Shown here in pieces: positions 1-6,051 of a stretch of 6,051 nt of DNA. The notes under the pieces are model-generated. The model was not told the origin of the DNA. It searched no databases and saw only the letters and a program-made list of their open reading frames with translations. The DNA is taken from positions 1 through 6,051 of the forward strand of contig JBAPRR010000364.1 of NCBI GenBank assembly GCA_049281195.1. The letters run 5' to 3'. Numbering within the stretch: the first letter of the stretch is position 1; each line of letters starts with the position of its first letter. The translations under genes and the position numbers were made by a program. Origin of the DNA: JBAPRR01 sp049281195. GTDB lineage: Bacteria > Actinomycetota > Acidimicrobiia > Acidimicrobiales > CAVXTF01.

Positions 1-580
1 CACCATCGGTAGCGTCACAGAACCTCAGGACGGCCACACTGTCTCCATCAAATTGGCCGGCACACCGGCCCAGGAGAAGATTGGTCCGAAGAAATACAAG
101 ACCGTGACACGCACGATCGTCGGGATCCTCGAGCCCTATAACCAACCCGGTTGGGACTACCCGTTCAAGGTCTCGGTGAACCTGAACAACATCGGGGGGC
201 CGTCGGCGGGCCTTGCTTTCACCCTCGGTCTGATCGACAGATTGGGGGGTGGAAACCTGACCGGTGGCCGCACGATCGCTGCGACCGGGACGATCTGTCC
301 CGACGGGAGCGTCGGCCAGGTCGGTGGCGTGCCCCAGAAGACTGTCGCAGTCGAGAACGCCCATGCATCGGTGTTCCTGGTTCCCGAGCCCGAATTGGGT
401 CAAGCGCAGAGCAAGGCGAACGGCCAGATCCACATCCGCGGTGTGAATACCCTCCAGCAGGCGTTGAACGACCTGAAGGGACTCGGAGGCAAGCTCGGGG
501 AAGCGGCAAAGGGTCCCCCTGCGGGGCCCGGCGGGCACAGCCTCCCCAGTGGCGCGTACGCATTTCCCTGCGGTTTGTAA
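1..580 (+). CDS. PDZ/S16 (Lon-like) serine protease, YlbL/DdcP family, 3' partial
   Basis: The reading frame is open from base 2 and has no start in the window, so the N-terminus (expected membrane anchor and most of the PDZ domain) lies upstream. The TTG at 53 is an internal Leu codon. The visible part is the C-terminal Lon-type (S16) proteolytic domain. The catalytic Ser is in GGPSAG (TCG at 203-205) and the partner Lys in GGVPQK (AAG at 338-340), 45 residues apart as in Lon proteases. The segments between and after them (ATGTICPDGSVGQVGG, ASVFLVPEPE) match the YlbL type. After the domain comes a short Gly/Pro-rich tail of about 25 residues. In Bacillus subtilis the relative YlbL (DdcP) is a membrane-anchored protease that degrades the division inhibitor YneA after DNA damage; mycobacteria have Rv3194c. 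The substrate here is unknown. Family assignment is secure; the role is inferred. Confidence 0.93.
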   Translation, partial: TIGSVTEPQDGHTVSIKLAGTPAQEKIGPKKYKTVTRTIVGILEPYNQPGWDYPFKVSVNLNNIGGPSAGLAFTLGLIDRLGGGNLTGGRTIAATGTICPDGSVGQVGGVPQKTVAVENAHASVFLVPEPELGQAQSKANGQIHIRGVNTLQQALNDLKGLGGKLGEAAKGPPAGPGGHSLPSGAYAFPCGL

Positions 581-587
581 TTGAGCT

Positions 588-620
588 GTTCAAAGTCCGT
601 TCAAAGTCAGGTCGAGGGTC
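588..620 (+). repeat. Tandem 11-bp direct repeats, possible regulator site
   Basis: GTTCAAAGTC occurs twice, at 588-597 and 599-608, exactly 11 bp apart. A third, degenerate unit (GGTCGAGGGTC, 610-620; 6 of 11 positions match) follows in register. Repeats spaced by one helical turn just upstream of, or overlapping, a -35 region are typical of response-regulator sites. The GTTCA start and 11-bp period recall Streptomyces PHO boxes, but the second half of each unit does not fit that consensus. The repeat is certain; the operator role is inferred. Confidence 0.5.
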
Positions 621-627
621 GTAGGCT
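600..627 (+). promoter_or_regulatory. Putative promoter of the DivIVA-domain gene, leaderless
   Basis: A -35-like TTCAAA (600-605, inside the second direct repeat) is followed after 16 bp by a -10-like TAGGCT (622-627). Initiation 6-9 bp downstream would fall at about 634-636, on the ATG. This suits a leaderless transcript and would explain why the only purine-rich stretch (GAGGG, 614-618) is 17 bases from the start codon, too far for a ribosome binding site. Inferred from sequence only. Confidence 0.45.
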
Positions 628-635
628 CATGCTCG

Positions 636-2522
636 ATGGCTGAAGATCGTCCCATCGCTATCTCCTCGTCCAACCACCTTGGACCCGACGAGATCCTGCG
701 ACGCACGTTCGCTACGACAAGACGGGGATTCGACCCGACAGAGGTGCGCACCTTCCTCGAGGAGGTCGCGAGGGAGCTGTCTAACGCGACCGATCGGGAA
801 AAGGCGCTACGCGCTGAGGTCGCAGAGGCCGAGGAGAGAGCCGCCAACCCGGTCCTCGACGAGGAGACGCTCACTTCGGCCCTAGGGACCGAGACCGCAA
901 GGGTTCTCCACGCGGCACGTGAAGCCGCGGGTCAGGTTCTGCGCAAGGCGGAGGACGAGGCCTCAGAACTTGTCGAAAGGGCCGAGCGCAGAGAATCGCA
1001 GGCACGATCGGACACCGAGAGGGCCCTGGTCGATCAGGCATCCGCTCTGCAAGCCGAGAGGGACGAGGCTCACCGTCAGGCCCAGCTCGAGGTGAGCGAG
1101 CGAATCGAGGCAGCCCGACTCGAGTCCGAGGAGCTGATGGAGCGGACCCGGGCCGAGTGCAAGTCGATGGTTCAGCAGGCGCAGGAGCTCAGGACCAAAG
1201 TTCTCACGGACCTGACGAGCAGGCGCCGGGTCCTGCATCTCCAAATTGAACAACTACGGGCCGGAAGGGAGCGGTTGTCGGAGGCGATCCAGGACGTAAG
1301 GGTGTCCGTGGACCACATCGCCGACGACTTGCTGCGCGCAGAGGACGAGGCCCGCCTGGCGGCCGAGGTCGCAGGCCGCCACGCTGCCGAACGACCCGAC
1401 CCAGACTTCGACCAGATGGCTTCAGAGATGGTGCACACCGAACCCGAAGCGGGTTCAACTGAAGCGCAAGCGTCCGCGGGCGAGACCACTTCTAACAAAT
1501 CAGCGCCGCATGGGGCAGAGGCCACTGCAGTCGTGGGCGCCGTCGCTGACACCGAAGTCTCCGTGGTCAAAGTGCCAGCGGTCGAGGCCCCGGGGGCCGA
1601 AGCATCGGTCGCGGTATCAGAGGTAGTAGACGAAGAGGGCGATTCCTCCGACAACCTCGCGCCTGCTTCCGGCAAGGAGCGTGAGCACGAGGTCGAAAGC
1701 TTGTTCGCCAGGCTGCGGGCGAGCGGTTTGAGCGAGTCGAGCAGGCCGGGTGCCCAGATCGGACAGTCGCAGTCCGAGGGAGAAGTATCTGAGCCGTCTT
1801 CCAACGGTTCGGCCGCGGATGGCGAATCCGAAGCGGCCGGCGAGTCCGAAAACGAACCAGACGCGCTCGCGGAGCGTTCGTCGGACCTGGTCAGGAAGGA
1901 TGAGCTTCTTCGCCCGGTGATGGCAGGACTTTCCCGCCGCGTCAAGCGTGCGTTGCAGGACGACCAGAACGACATCCTCGACCGGTTGAGAAGTTTGGGC
2001 GGCTGGAAGGAGGGCGTCCTTCCCGACATGCCGGAGCACACGGCGAGATACGTGGAGGCGTCCTCTCAGATGCTCAAAGAGGCTTCACGCGCAGGCGTCA
2101 CCTTCGTAGGGGTCTCAATAGACAAGGCCAGGAGCACCGACGAGGTCGCTCACAAGTTCGCCACAGAATTGGTAGGCCCACTTCGTCGCCGGCTCGAGCA
2201 GGACTGCCCGAGCGTCGACCCGACTGACGAGGCCGCTCTCATCGAACACGTGGGGGCGGCGTTCCGCGAGTGGCGGGGAGACAGGACCGAACGGCTTGCG
2301 GGCGATTACGCAATCGAAGCCTTTTCCATGTCGGTGACGGCGGAGGCTCCGCGTGACAAGACACTGAATTGGGTCGTGGACGACGAAGGGTCGCCTTGTG
2401 CTGACTGTGAGGACAACGCCCTCGCAGATGACGTGAAGCCGGGGGAGGCGTTCCCGACTGGCCACCAATATCCGCCGGTCCACTCGGGCTGCCGCTGCCT
2501 GCTGGTGGTTTCGAGCACCTAG
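636..2522 (+). CDS. DivIVA-domain coiled-coil protein with phage Mu F-like (minor head protein) C-terminus
   Basis: A 628-residue protein. Residues 15-49 match the DivIVA N-terminal domain: hydrophobic/acidic start (LGPDEIL), then RRGFDPTEV and FLEEV. The membrane-contact pair F17/R18 of B. subtilis DivIVA aligns with R29/R30, and the basic residue at the first position resembles mycobacterial Wag31. Residues about 50-245 are a charged coiled coil rich in Ala, Glu and Arg. About 245-420 is an acidic, Ala/Ser/Glu-rich low-complexity linker. From about 428 a helical region (RRVKRALQDDQNDILDRLR) leads to a C-terminus with W579, C588-x2-C591 and PPVH616-x2-C619-R-C621. This is the arrangement seen at the end of phage Mu gpF / SPP1 gp7 minor head proteins, probably metal-binding. 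Only seven residues follow C621. ATG 636 is the sole reasonable start, as no in-frame start lies just upstream. The gene ends 12 bp before the UPF0182 gene. DivIVA assignment is firm; the MuF-like call rests on motif only; cellular role unknown. Confidence 0.88.
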   Translation: MAEDRPIAISSSNHLGPDEILRRTFATTRRGFDPTEVRTFLEEVARELSNATDREKALRAEVAEAEERAANPVLDEETLTSALGTETARVLHAAREAAGQVLRKAEDEASELVERAERRESQARSDTERALVDQASALQAERDEAHRQAQLEVSERIEAARLESEELMERTRAECKSMVQQAQELRTKVLTDLTSRRRVLHLQIEQLRAGRERLSEAIQDVRVSVDHIADDLLRAEDEARLAAEVAGRHAAERPDPDFDQMASEMVHTEPEAGSTEAQASAGETTSNKSAPHGAEATAVVGAVADTEVSVVKVPAVEAPGAEASVAVSEVVDEEGDSSDNLAPASGKEREHEVESLFARLRASGLSESSRPGAQIGQSQSEGEVSEPSSNGSAADGESEAAGESENEPDALAERSSDLVRKDELLRPVMAGLSRRVKRALQDDQNDILDRLRSLGGWKEGVLPDMPEHTARYVEASSQMLKEASRAGVTFVGVSIDKARSTDEVAHKFATELVGPLRRRLEQDCPSVDPTDEAALIEHVGAAFREWRGDRTERLAGDYAIEAFSMSVTAEAPRDKTLNWVVDDEGSPCADCEDNALADDVKPGEAFPTGHQYPPVHSGCRCLLVVSST

Positions 2523-2525
2523 GCT
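2520..2525 (+). promoter_or_regulatory. Possible -10 element of the UPF0182 gene (TAGGCT)
   Basis: The stop codon of the preceding gene is the first part of TAGGCT, nine bases before the GTG start at 2535. The same TAGGCTC heptamer stands eight bases before the ATG at 636. No convincing -35 lies 16-18 bp upstream (GCCTGC/CCTGCT) and no Shine-Dalgarno sequence precedes the GTG. The gene is therefore either translated by coupling after the upstream stop or from a weak leaderless promoter. A low-confidence call based on the shared motif. Confidence 0.25.
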
Positions 2526-2534
2526 CGCAACACT

Positions 2535-5500
2535 GTGCGCAGACCAAGCGATATTCCACCGCCGACGCCGCGCGCCACCACCACTCGAAGTCGTAGGCGG
2601 CTGCGCACGGGGATCATCGTCGCCGTCATCGTGATCGTGGTCCTGGGGCTGTCTCTTCGGACGCTGGCGACCTTCTACACCGACTTTTTGTGGTTCGCGT
2701 CGATCCACCAACCGGCAGTCTGGCGAGGAATGCTCGGAGTGAAGCTCGGGCTGTTCCTTGTCTTCGGCGCGCTGTTCTTCGTTTTCCTGTGGGTCAACTT
2801 GGCGATCGTCGACCGCATGACGCCGAGCATGCTCACCCTCGGACCGGAAGACGAGCTCGTTCGCCGGTACCAGCACCTCATAACGCCCCGGGCGTTCCTG
2901 ATCCGAACAATCCTGTCTCTCGTCATCGCCCTGATCGCGGCGTCGAGCACCATCGGCCAGTGGTCGAACTTCCTGCTGTACACGCACGGAGTTCCGTTCC
3001 ACATCAAGGATCCGGAGTTCCACAGAGATATCGGGTGGTTCGTCTTCAAGCTCCCCTTCATCCAGTTCGTCGTGGGTTGGGGTTTCGCGTCATTGATCGT
3101 GATCACGATCATCACCGCGGTGGCGCACTACCTGAACGGCGGGATCCGACCACAGGGTCGGCCACCGAAGATCGCTCCTCAGGTGAAAGCCCACCTGTCG
3201 GTTCTCGTGGCCCTGATCGCGATCGCAAAGGCCGTTGGCTACTACTACGAGCGGTTCAGTCTCGACGTCTCGGCCAACGGGTACGTCCAGGGGGCCGGCT
3301 ACACCGACGTACACGCCCGGCTCCCAGCTTTGACGCTCCTCGTCTGGATATCGCTTCTTGCCGCCGTCATCTTGTTGCTCAACATCCGCAACCAGGGCTT
3401 GTTGTTGCCGGTGCTCGCGATCGGGCTCTGGGCGTTCGTGGCTCTCGTCGCCGGGACGATCTACCCGGCCGTGTTCCAGGCTCTGAAGGTGAGTCCGGCC
3501 CAGAGCAGCCTCGAGTTGCCTTACATCGCCGACAACATTGCGGCGACCCAGCAGGCCTACAACCTGACCCCGTCGAACGTGACCCAGGAGTCGTACGCAG
3601 CTTCGCAGTCGCTGACGTCGTCTGAAGAGAAGAACAACGCCGCAACCTTCAATGACATCAGGCTCTGGGACCCCGAGTACTCGTTGACCAACTCCACATA
3701 CACGAAACTGCAAGCCCAGCGCGCGTACTTCCAATTCACCACCCAGGCTCTGGATCGCTATCAGATCAACGGGCAGCTGACTCCGGCGATCGTCGCTGTA
3801 CGTCAGGTGAACAGCAACAACCTTCCCGCCCAGGGCTGGGTGAATACCCATCTGGAATATACGCACGGGTACGGGATGATCGTGTCGCCGGCCAACACCC
3901 AGACGTCATCGGGCCTTCCGGAGTTCGACATATCGGACCTGCCACCCAAGTCCACCAACGGATTGCCGAAGATCACTCAGCCGGAGGTGTACTTCGGGGT
4001 TAACAATCCCGGTTACGTCGTGGCGGACACGAAACAACCCGAGATCGACTACGAGCGCGAGGACGGGCAGAACCAGACCTCCACCTATGAGGGCACGGGG
4101 GGAGTGCAGCTGAACTCGTTCTTGAAGCGAGCAGCCTTTTTCCTTCGATTCGGTGACCTCAACCTGCTGATCTCCGATCTGATCACGCCGAACTCACGGA
4201 TGATGTTCGTCCGCGACGTTCAGGCCGAAGTGACCAAGGTGGCCCCTTTCCTCTCGCTCGACAGCGATCCCTACGCGGTGATCGTGAACGGGCAGATCGA
4301 ATGGGTGCAAGACGCCTACACGACTACTGCGAACTATCCGTACTCACAGGACGCCGACACCACTGCGGTCAGCTCGAGCAGCGGCCTCAGCGGGCAGAAC
4401 TTCAACTATGTCCGCAACTCGGTGAAGGTAATGATCAACGCCTACACCGGGAACATGACCTTCTACGTGATGGATCCATCAGATCCGATCATCCAAACAT
4501 GGGAGCGCGCCTTTCCTTCCCTGTTCACTTCGTACAAAAAGATGCCGGCTGAACTGCGCAACCACTTGCGTTACCCGGAGGACATCTTCACCATTCAGTC
4601 CGGAATGTACGGGCGCTACCACATCACGAATCCGTCGGCGTTCTACAACGCAGGTGACGCGTGGAACCTGTCTCAGAGCCCTGGTGCCGGATCACCGACT
4701 GCTGCTCTACAAAACACATACACCACTAACGCGCAGGGTCAGGTGGTGCAGGGACAAGTCGTCCGGATGTCCCCGATTTATCAGGTGCTGAAGATCCCGG
4801 GGCAGAAGAGCGTTTCTTTCAACATTATGGAGGCTTACGTACCTGTATCGCAGAATGACAACATCCAGACCCTTGCCGGTTTTGTATTTGGCAACTGCAA
4901 TTATGGTGCTAATTACGGGAAGTTGACTGTTTTTGAAACCCCGGCTGGAGAAAGCATTGACGGTCCCGCACTGGTCGATTCAAGGATCTTGCAGAACCAG
5001 ACTGTCTCCAGACAGATAACGCTGCTCAACCAAGGTGGCTCCAGCGTCGTGCTCGGCAACATATTGGTCGTCCCTGTTGACGGATCCATCCTTTACTTCC
5101 GTCCTCTTTACGTTCAGCCTTCGCGGAGCAATTTCCCAGACCTTGCGGAAGTGATCGCTGTATACGGCGGTCAAGGAAACAGCAAGGTCTATATGGAACC
5201 GACCCTCGACGGGGCTCTGAGCAAGATATTCGGAACGACAGTCAAAACGCCGTCGCAGAGCAACGCTCCGCCGCCGACAAGCAGTTCCAGCCCTTTGCCG
5301 TCGCAGATTCGGACGTTGATCGCCGAAGCGGCGACCCTCTCCAAGCAGGCGCAGTCGGATTTCAAGGCAGGGAACTTCGCGGCTTACGGGCAAGCGATCG
5401 ATCAGCTCGATACGGTCATCGAGCAGTTGGCGACAGCGTCTGCTTCTACTTCGACAAAGAACTCAACGACCGGCAAGGGCACGAACTCGTCTACCACGAC

Positions 5501-5618
5501 CACGACTACCCCCGGCGCGACGACAACAACAACGACAACGACGACTGCCGGGACAACGACGACGACTGCCCCCATCACGTCGTCGTCGTTCAGCGCAATG
5601 CCTGCATCTTCGCACTAG
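2535..5618 (+). CDS. UPF0182 (COG1615) family multi-pass membrane protein with Thr-rich tail
   Basis: A 1027-residue protein, near the usual family length of about 900-1000. A basic, Pro-rich N-terminus precedes hydrophobic segments at about 26-44, 67-91, 121-141, 171-198, 220-238, 264-283 and 289-310, the expected seven helices. The rest is a large domain probably outside the membrane, with family hallmarks: YTHGYG (442-447), PEVYFGVNNPGYVV, the region around FNIMEAYVPVSQ, and LLNQGGSSVVLGNILVVPV followed by LYFRPLYVQ. Near the C-terminus a helical stretch (LIAEAATLSKQAQSDFKAGN and FAAYGQAIDQL) is also typical; a Thr/Ser-rich tail of about 50 residues follows. GTG 2535 is chosen because it lies 12 bp after the previous stop and just before the first helix; the next Met is inside helix 2. 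Mycobacterial Rv3193c is the likely counterpart and sits next to a YlbL-type protease as here. Function of the family is not established, to my knowledge. Confidence 0.95.
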   Translation: MRRPSDIPPPTPRATTTRSRRRLRTGIIVAVIVIVVLGLSLRTLATFYTDFLWFASIHQPAVWRGMLGVKLGLFLVFGALFFVFLWVNLAIVDRMTPSMLTLGPEDELVRRYQHLITPRAFLIRTILSLVIALIAASSTIGQWSNFLLYTHGVPFHIKDPEFHRDIGWFVFKLPFIQFVVGWGFASLIVITIITAVAHYLNGGIRPQGRPPKIAPQVKAHLSVLVALIAIAKAVGYYYERFSLDVSANGYVQGAGYTDVHARLPALTLLVWISLLAAVILLLNIRNQGLLLPVLAIGLWAFVALVAGTIYPAVFQALKVSPAQSSLELPYIADNIAATQQAYNLTPSNVTQESYAASQSLTSSEEKNNAATFNDIRLWDPEYSLTNSTYTKLQAQRAYFQFTTQALDRYQINGQLTPAIVAVRQVNSNNLPAQGWVNTHLEYTHGYGMIVSPANTQTSSGLPEFDISDLPPKSTNGLPKITQPEVYFGVNNPGYVVADTKQPEIDYEREDGQNQTSTYEGTGGVQLNSFLKRAAFFLRFGDLNLLISDLITPNSRMMFVRDVQAEVTKVAPFLSLDSDPYAVIVNGQIEWVQDAYTTTANYPYSQDADTTAVSSSSGLSGQNFNYVRNSVKVMINAYTGNMTFYVMDPSDPIIQTWERAFPSLFTSYKKMPAELRNHLRYPEDIFTIQSGMYGRYHITNPSAFYNAGDAWNLSQSPGAGSPTAALQNTYTTNAQGQVVQGQVVRMSPIYQVLKIPGQKSVSFNIMEAYVPVSQNDNIQTLAGFVFGNCNYGANYGKLTVFETPAGESIDGPALVDSRILQNQTVSRQITLLNQGGSSVVLGNILVVPVDGSILYFRPLYVQPSRSNFPDLAEVIAVYGGQGNSKVYMEPTLDGALSKIFGTTVKTPSQSNAPPPTSSSSPLPSQIRTLIAEAATLSKQAQSDFKAGNFAAYGQAIDQLDTVIEQLATASASTSTKNSTTGKGTNSSTTTTTTPGATTTTTTTTTAGTTTTTAPITSSSFSAMPASSH
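5493..5579 (+). repeat. Threonine-codon low-complexity tract
   Basis: Near the 3' end of the UPF0182 gene, runs of six, nine and five Thr codons (5493-5510, 5520-5546, 5553-5567) are separated by PGA and AG. ACGACGACTGCC occurs twice, at 5538-5549 and 5559-5570. Mixed use of ACG, ACA, ACC and ACT suggests an old or selected tract rather than a fresh slippage product. Such tails are common as flexible, possibly glycosylated, extracellular linkers in actinobacteria. Confidence 0.8.
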
Positions 5619-5677
5619 GAATCCGTCGTCGATGACCCGCGGAACCCTCGCCAACCTGAGGATCATGGCCACGGAGG

Positions 5678-5705
5678 TTGCCAAAGCGCGTAGGAGTGGT
5701 ACCGT
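5678..5705 (+). promoter_or_regulatory. Putative promoter of the initiator tRNA gene
   Basis: TTGCCA (5678-5683) and TACCGT (5700-5705) are separated by 16 bp, a sigma-70-like arrangement. Transcription would begin near 5712, leaving a 5' leader of about 7 bases for RNase P to remove before the mature end at 5719. The rest of 5619-5718 shows no gene and no clear terminator for the UPF0182 gene. Confidence 0.5.
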
Positions 5706-5718
5706 ATCCGTTCTTCGC

Positions 5719-5795
<77 letters not shown>

Positions 5796-5799
5796 TTGG

Positions 5800-5850
5800 A
5801 ACGCTGGTCGGCGCCTCTCGTGCATAGGGCACAGGCGCCTGGCCAGCGTT
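5800..5850 (+). terminator. Strong hairpin after tRNA-fMet, probable transcription terminator
   Basis: Nested arms AACGCTGG (5800-5807)/CCAGCGTT (5843-5850), GGCGCCT (5810-5816)/AGGCGCC (5833-5839) and GTGC (5820-5823)/GCAC (5829-5832) give about 19 paired bases around the loop ATAGG, with small internal loops. It begins five bases after the tRNA CCA end. No long T-run follows (only GTTTCG), which is common for actinobacterial terminators. It might instead act in 3' processing. Confidence 0.65.
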
Positions 5851-5989
5851 TCGCGTTCGGACGAGTGTGCGGAATTGCCGTTTCTCGGGGCTTTTTATCG
5901 GGACCTACTCAGCCGTGCCTTATGCGGCTCTTCGGATCTCAGTGGGGAGTCCGGCCTGGCTCGAGCTTTGCGAGGATCACCTGATCAAA
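5851..5989. other. Intergenic, no gene recognised
   Basis: Downstream of the tRNA hairpin I see no supported coding region. It contains a T5 run at 5892-5896 without a convincing stem, a weak hairpin AGCCG (5911-5915)/CGGCT (5925-5929), and a 12-bp dyad GATCA-CC-TGATC (5975-5986). Confidence 0.5.
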
Positions 5990-6044
5990 GACGAAGGTGC
6001 TTCAAGCTTTAGGTGTGACCCAGAAAACAAAAAGCACCTTCGTC
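5990..6044. repeat. 13-bp perfect inverted repeat at the window end
   Basis: GACGAAGGTGCTT (5990-6002) and AAGCACCTTCGTC (6032-6044) are exact reverse complements separated by 29 bp, the right half of which is A-rich (AGAAAACAAAAAG, 6022-6034). It could be a hairpin, a regulator site, or part of a mobile-element end continuing past the window. No transposase is visible to decide this. Confidence 0.6.
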
Positions 6045-6051
6045 GTTACCG
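6015..6051 (+). CDS. Possible start of an unidentified gene, 5' partial
   Basis: A GTG at 6015 opens a frame that stays open to the window end (12 codons, MTQKTKSTFVVT). It lies within the loop of the 13-bp inverted repeat. There is no well-spaced ribosome binding site; the nearest purine stretch, GAAGG, lies about 18 bases upstream in the left arm. The stretch is too short for any family call, and chance is a real alternative. Confidence 0.15.
   Translation, partial: MTQKTKSTFVVT

Noticed and set aside
1172..2041. Minus-strand frame of 289 residues
   Set aside because: Shadow of the DivIVA-domain gene; low-complexity Ser/Ala/Arg composition mirrors the sense linker and shows no domain.
2115..3023. 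Minus-strand frame of 302 residues
   Set aside because: It spans the junction of two well-supported + strand genes; Arg/Asp-rich composition is typical of an antisense high-GC frame.
3090..3866. Minus-strand frame of 258 residues, and the 311-residue + strand frame at 2690-3625
   Set aside because: Both overlap the UPF0182 gene, whose membrane helices and family motifs are clear; neither has recognisable motifs.
5652..5680. Weak inverted repeat CAACCT/AGGTTG as terminator of the UPF0182 gene
   Set aside because: Only six pairs with a 17-base loop, no T-run, and the right arm overlaps the tRNA promoter -35.
5796..5984. 62-residue + strand frame directly after the tRNA
   Set aside because: It begins at TTG abutting the tRNA CCA end, runs through the hairpin and has no ribosome binding site or recognisable sequence.

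Overview
The window reads as chromosomal DNA from a high-GC actinobacterium. An origin in class Acidimicrobiia is my best guess. The reasons are a DivIVA-domain protein, a YlbL-type PDZ/Lon protease close to a UPF0182 membrane protein (adjacent in mycobacteria as Rv3194c/Rv3193c, from memory), a threonine-rich secreted tail, and start codons without Shine-Dalgarno sequences. All supported genes lie on the + strand.

Layout: 1-580 is the 3' end of a membrane-anchored PDZ/S16 serine protease with the Ser-Lys dyad visible. 581-635 is a short intergenic region with tandem 11-bp repeats and a plausible promoter placed so that the transcript would be leaderless. 636-2522 encodes a 628-residue protein with an N-terminal DivIVA domain, a long coiled coil and an acidic linker. 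Its C-terminus looks like the Cys/His-rich end of phage Mu gpF / SPP1 gp7 minor head proteins. 2535-5618 encodes a UPF0182 (COG1615) protein with about seven membrane helices, a large extracytoplasmic domain and a Thr-rich tail. 5719-5795 is the initiator tRNA-fMet with an upstream promoter and a strong downstream hairpin. 5851-6051 holds no secure gene; it ends in a 13-bp inverted repeat around a possible GTG start that runs off the window.

The three proteins are all plausibly connected with the cell envelope or cell division. YlbL/DdcP in Bacillus removes a division inhibitor, DivIVA proteins mark curved membrane and organise polar growth or septation, and UPF0182 is a conserved envelope protein of unknown role. 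The most unusual item is the apparent joining of a DivIVA targeting module to a phage-capsid-type C-terminal domain, sitting between two genes that are neighbours elsewhere. No CRISPR array, complete insertion sequence or recognised defence system is visible.
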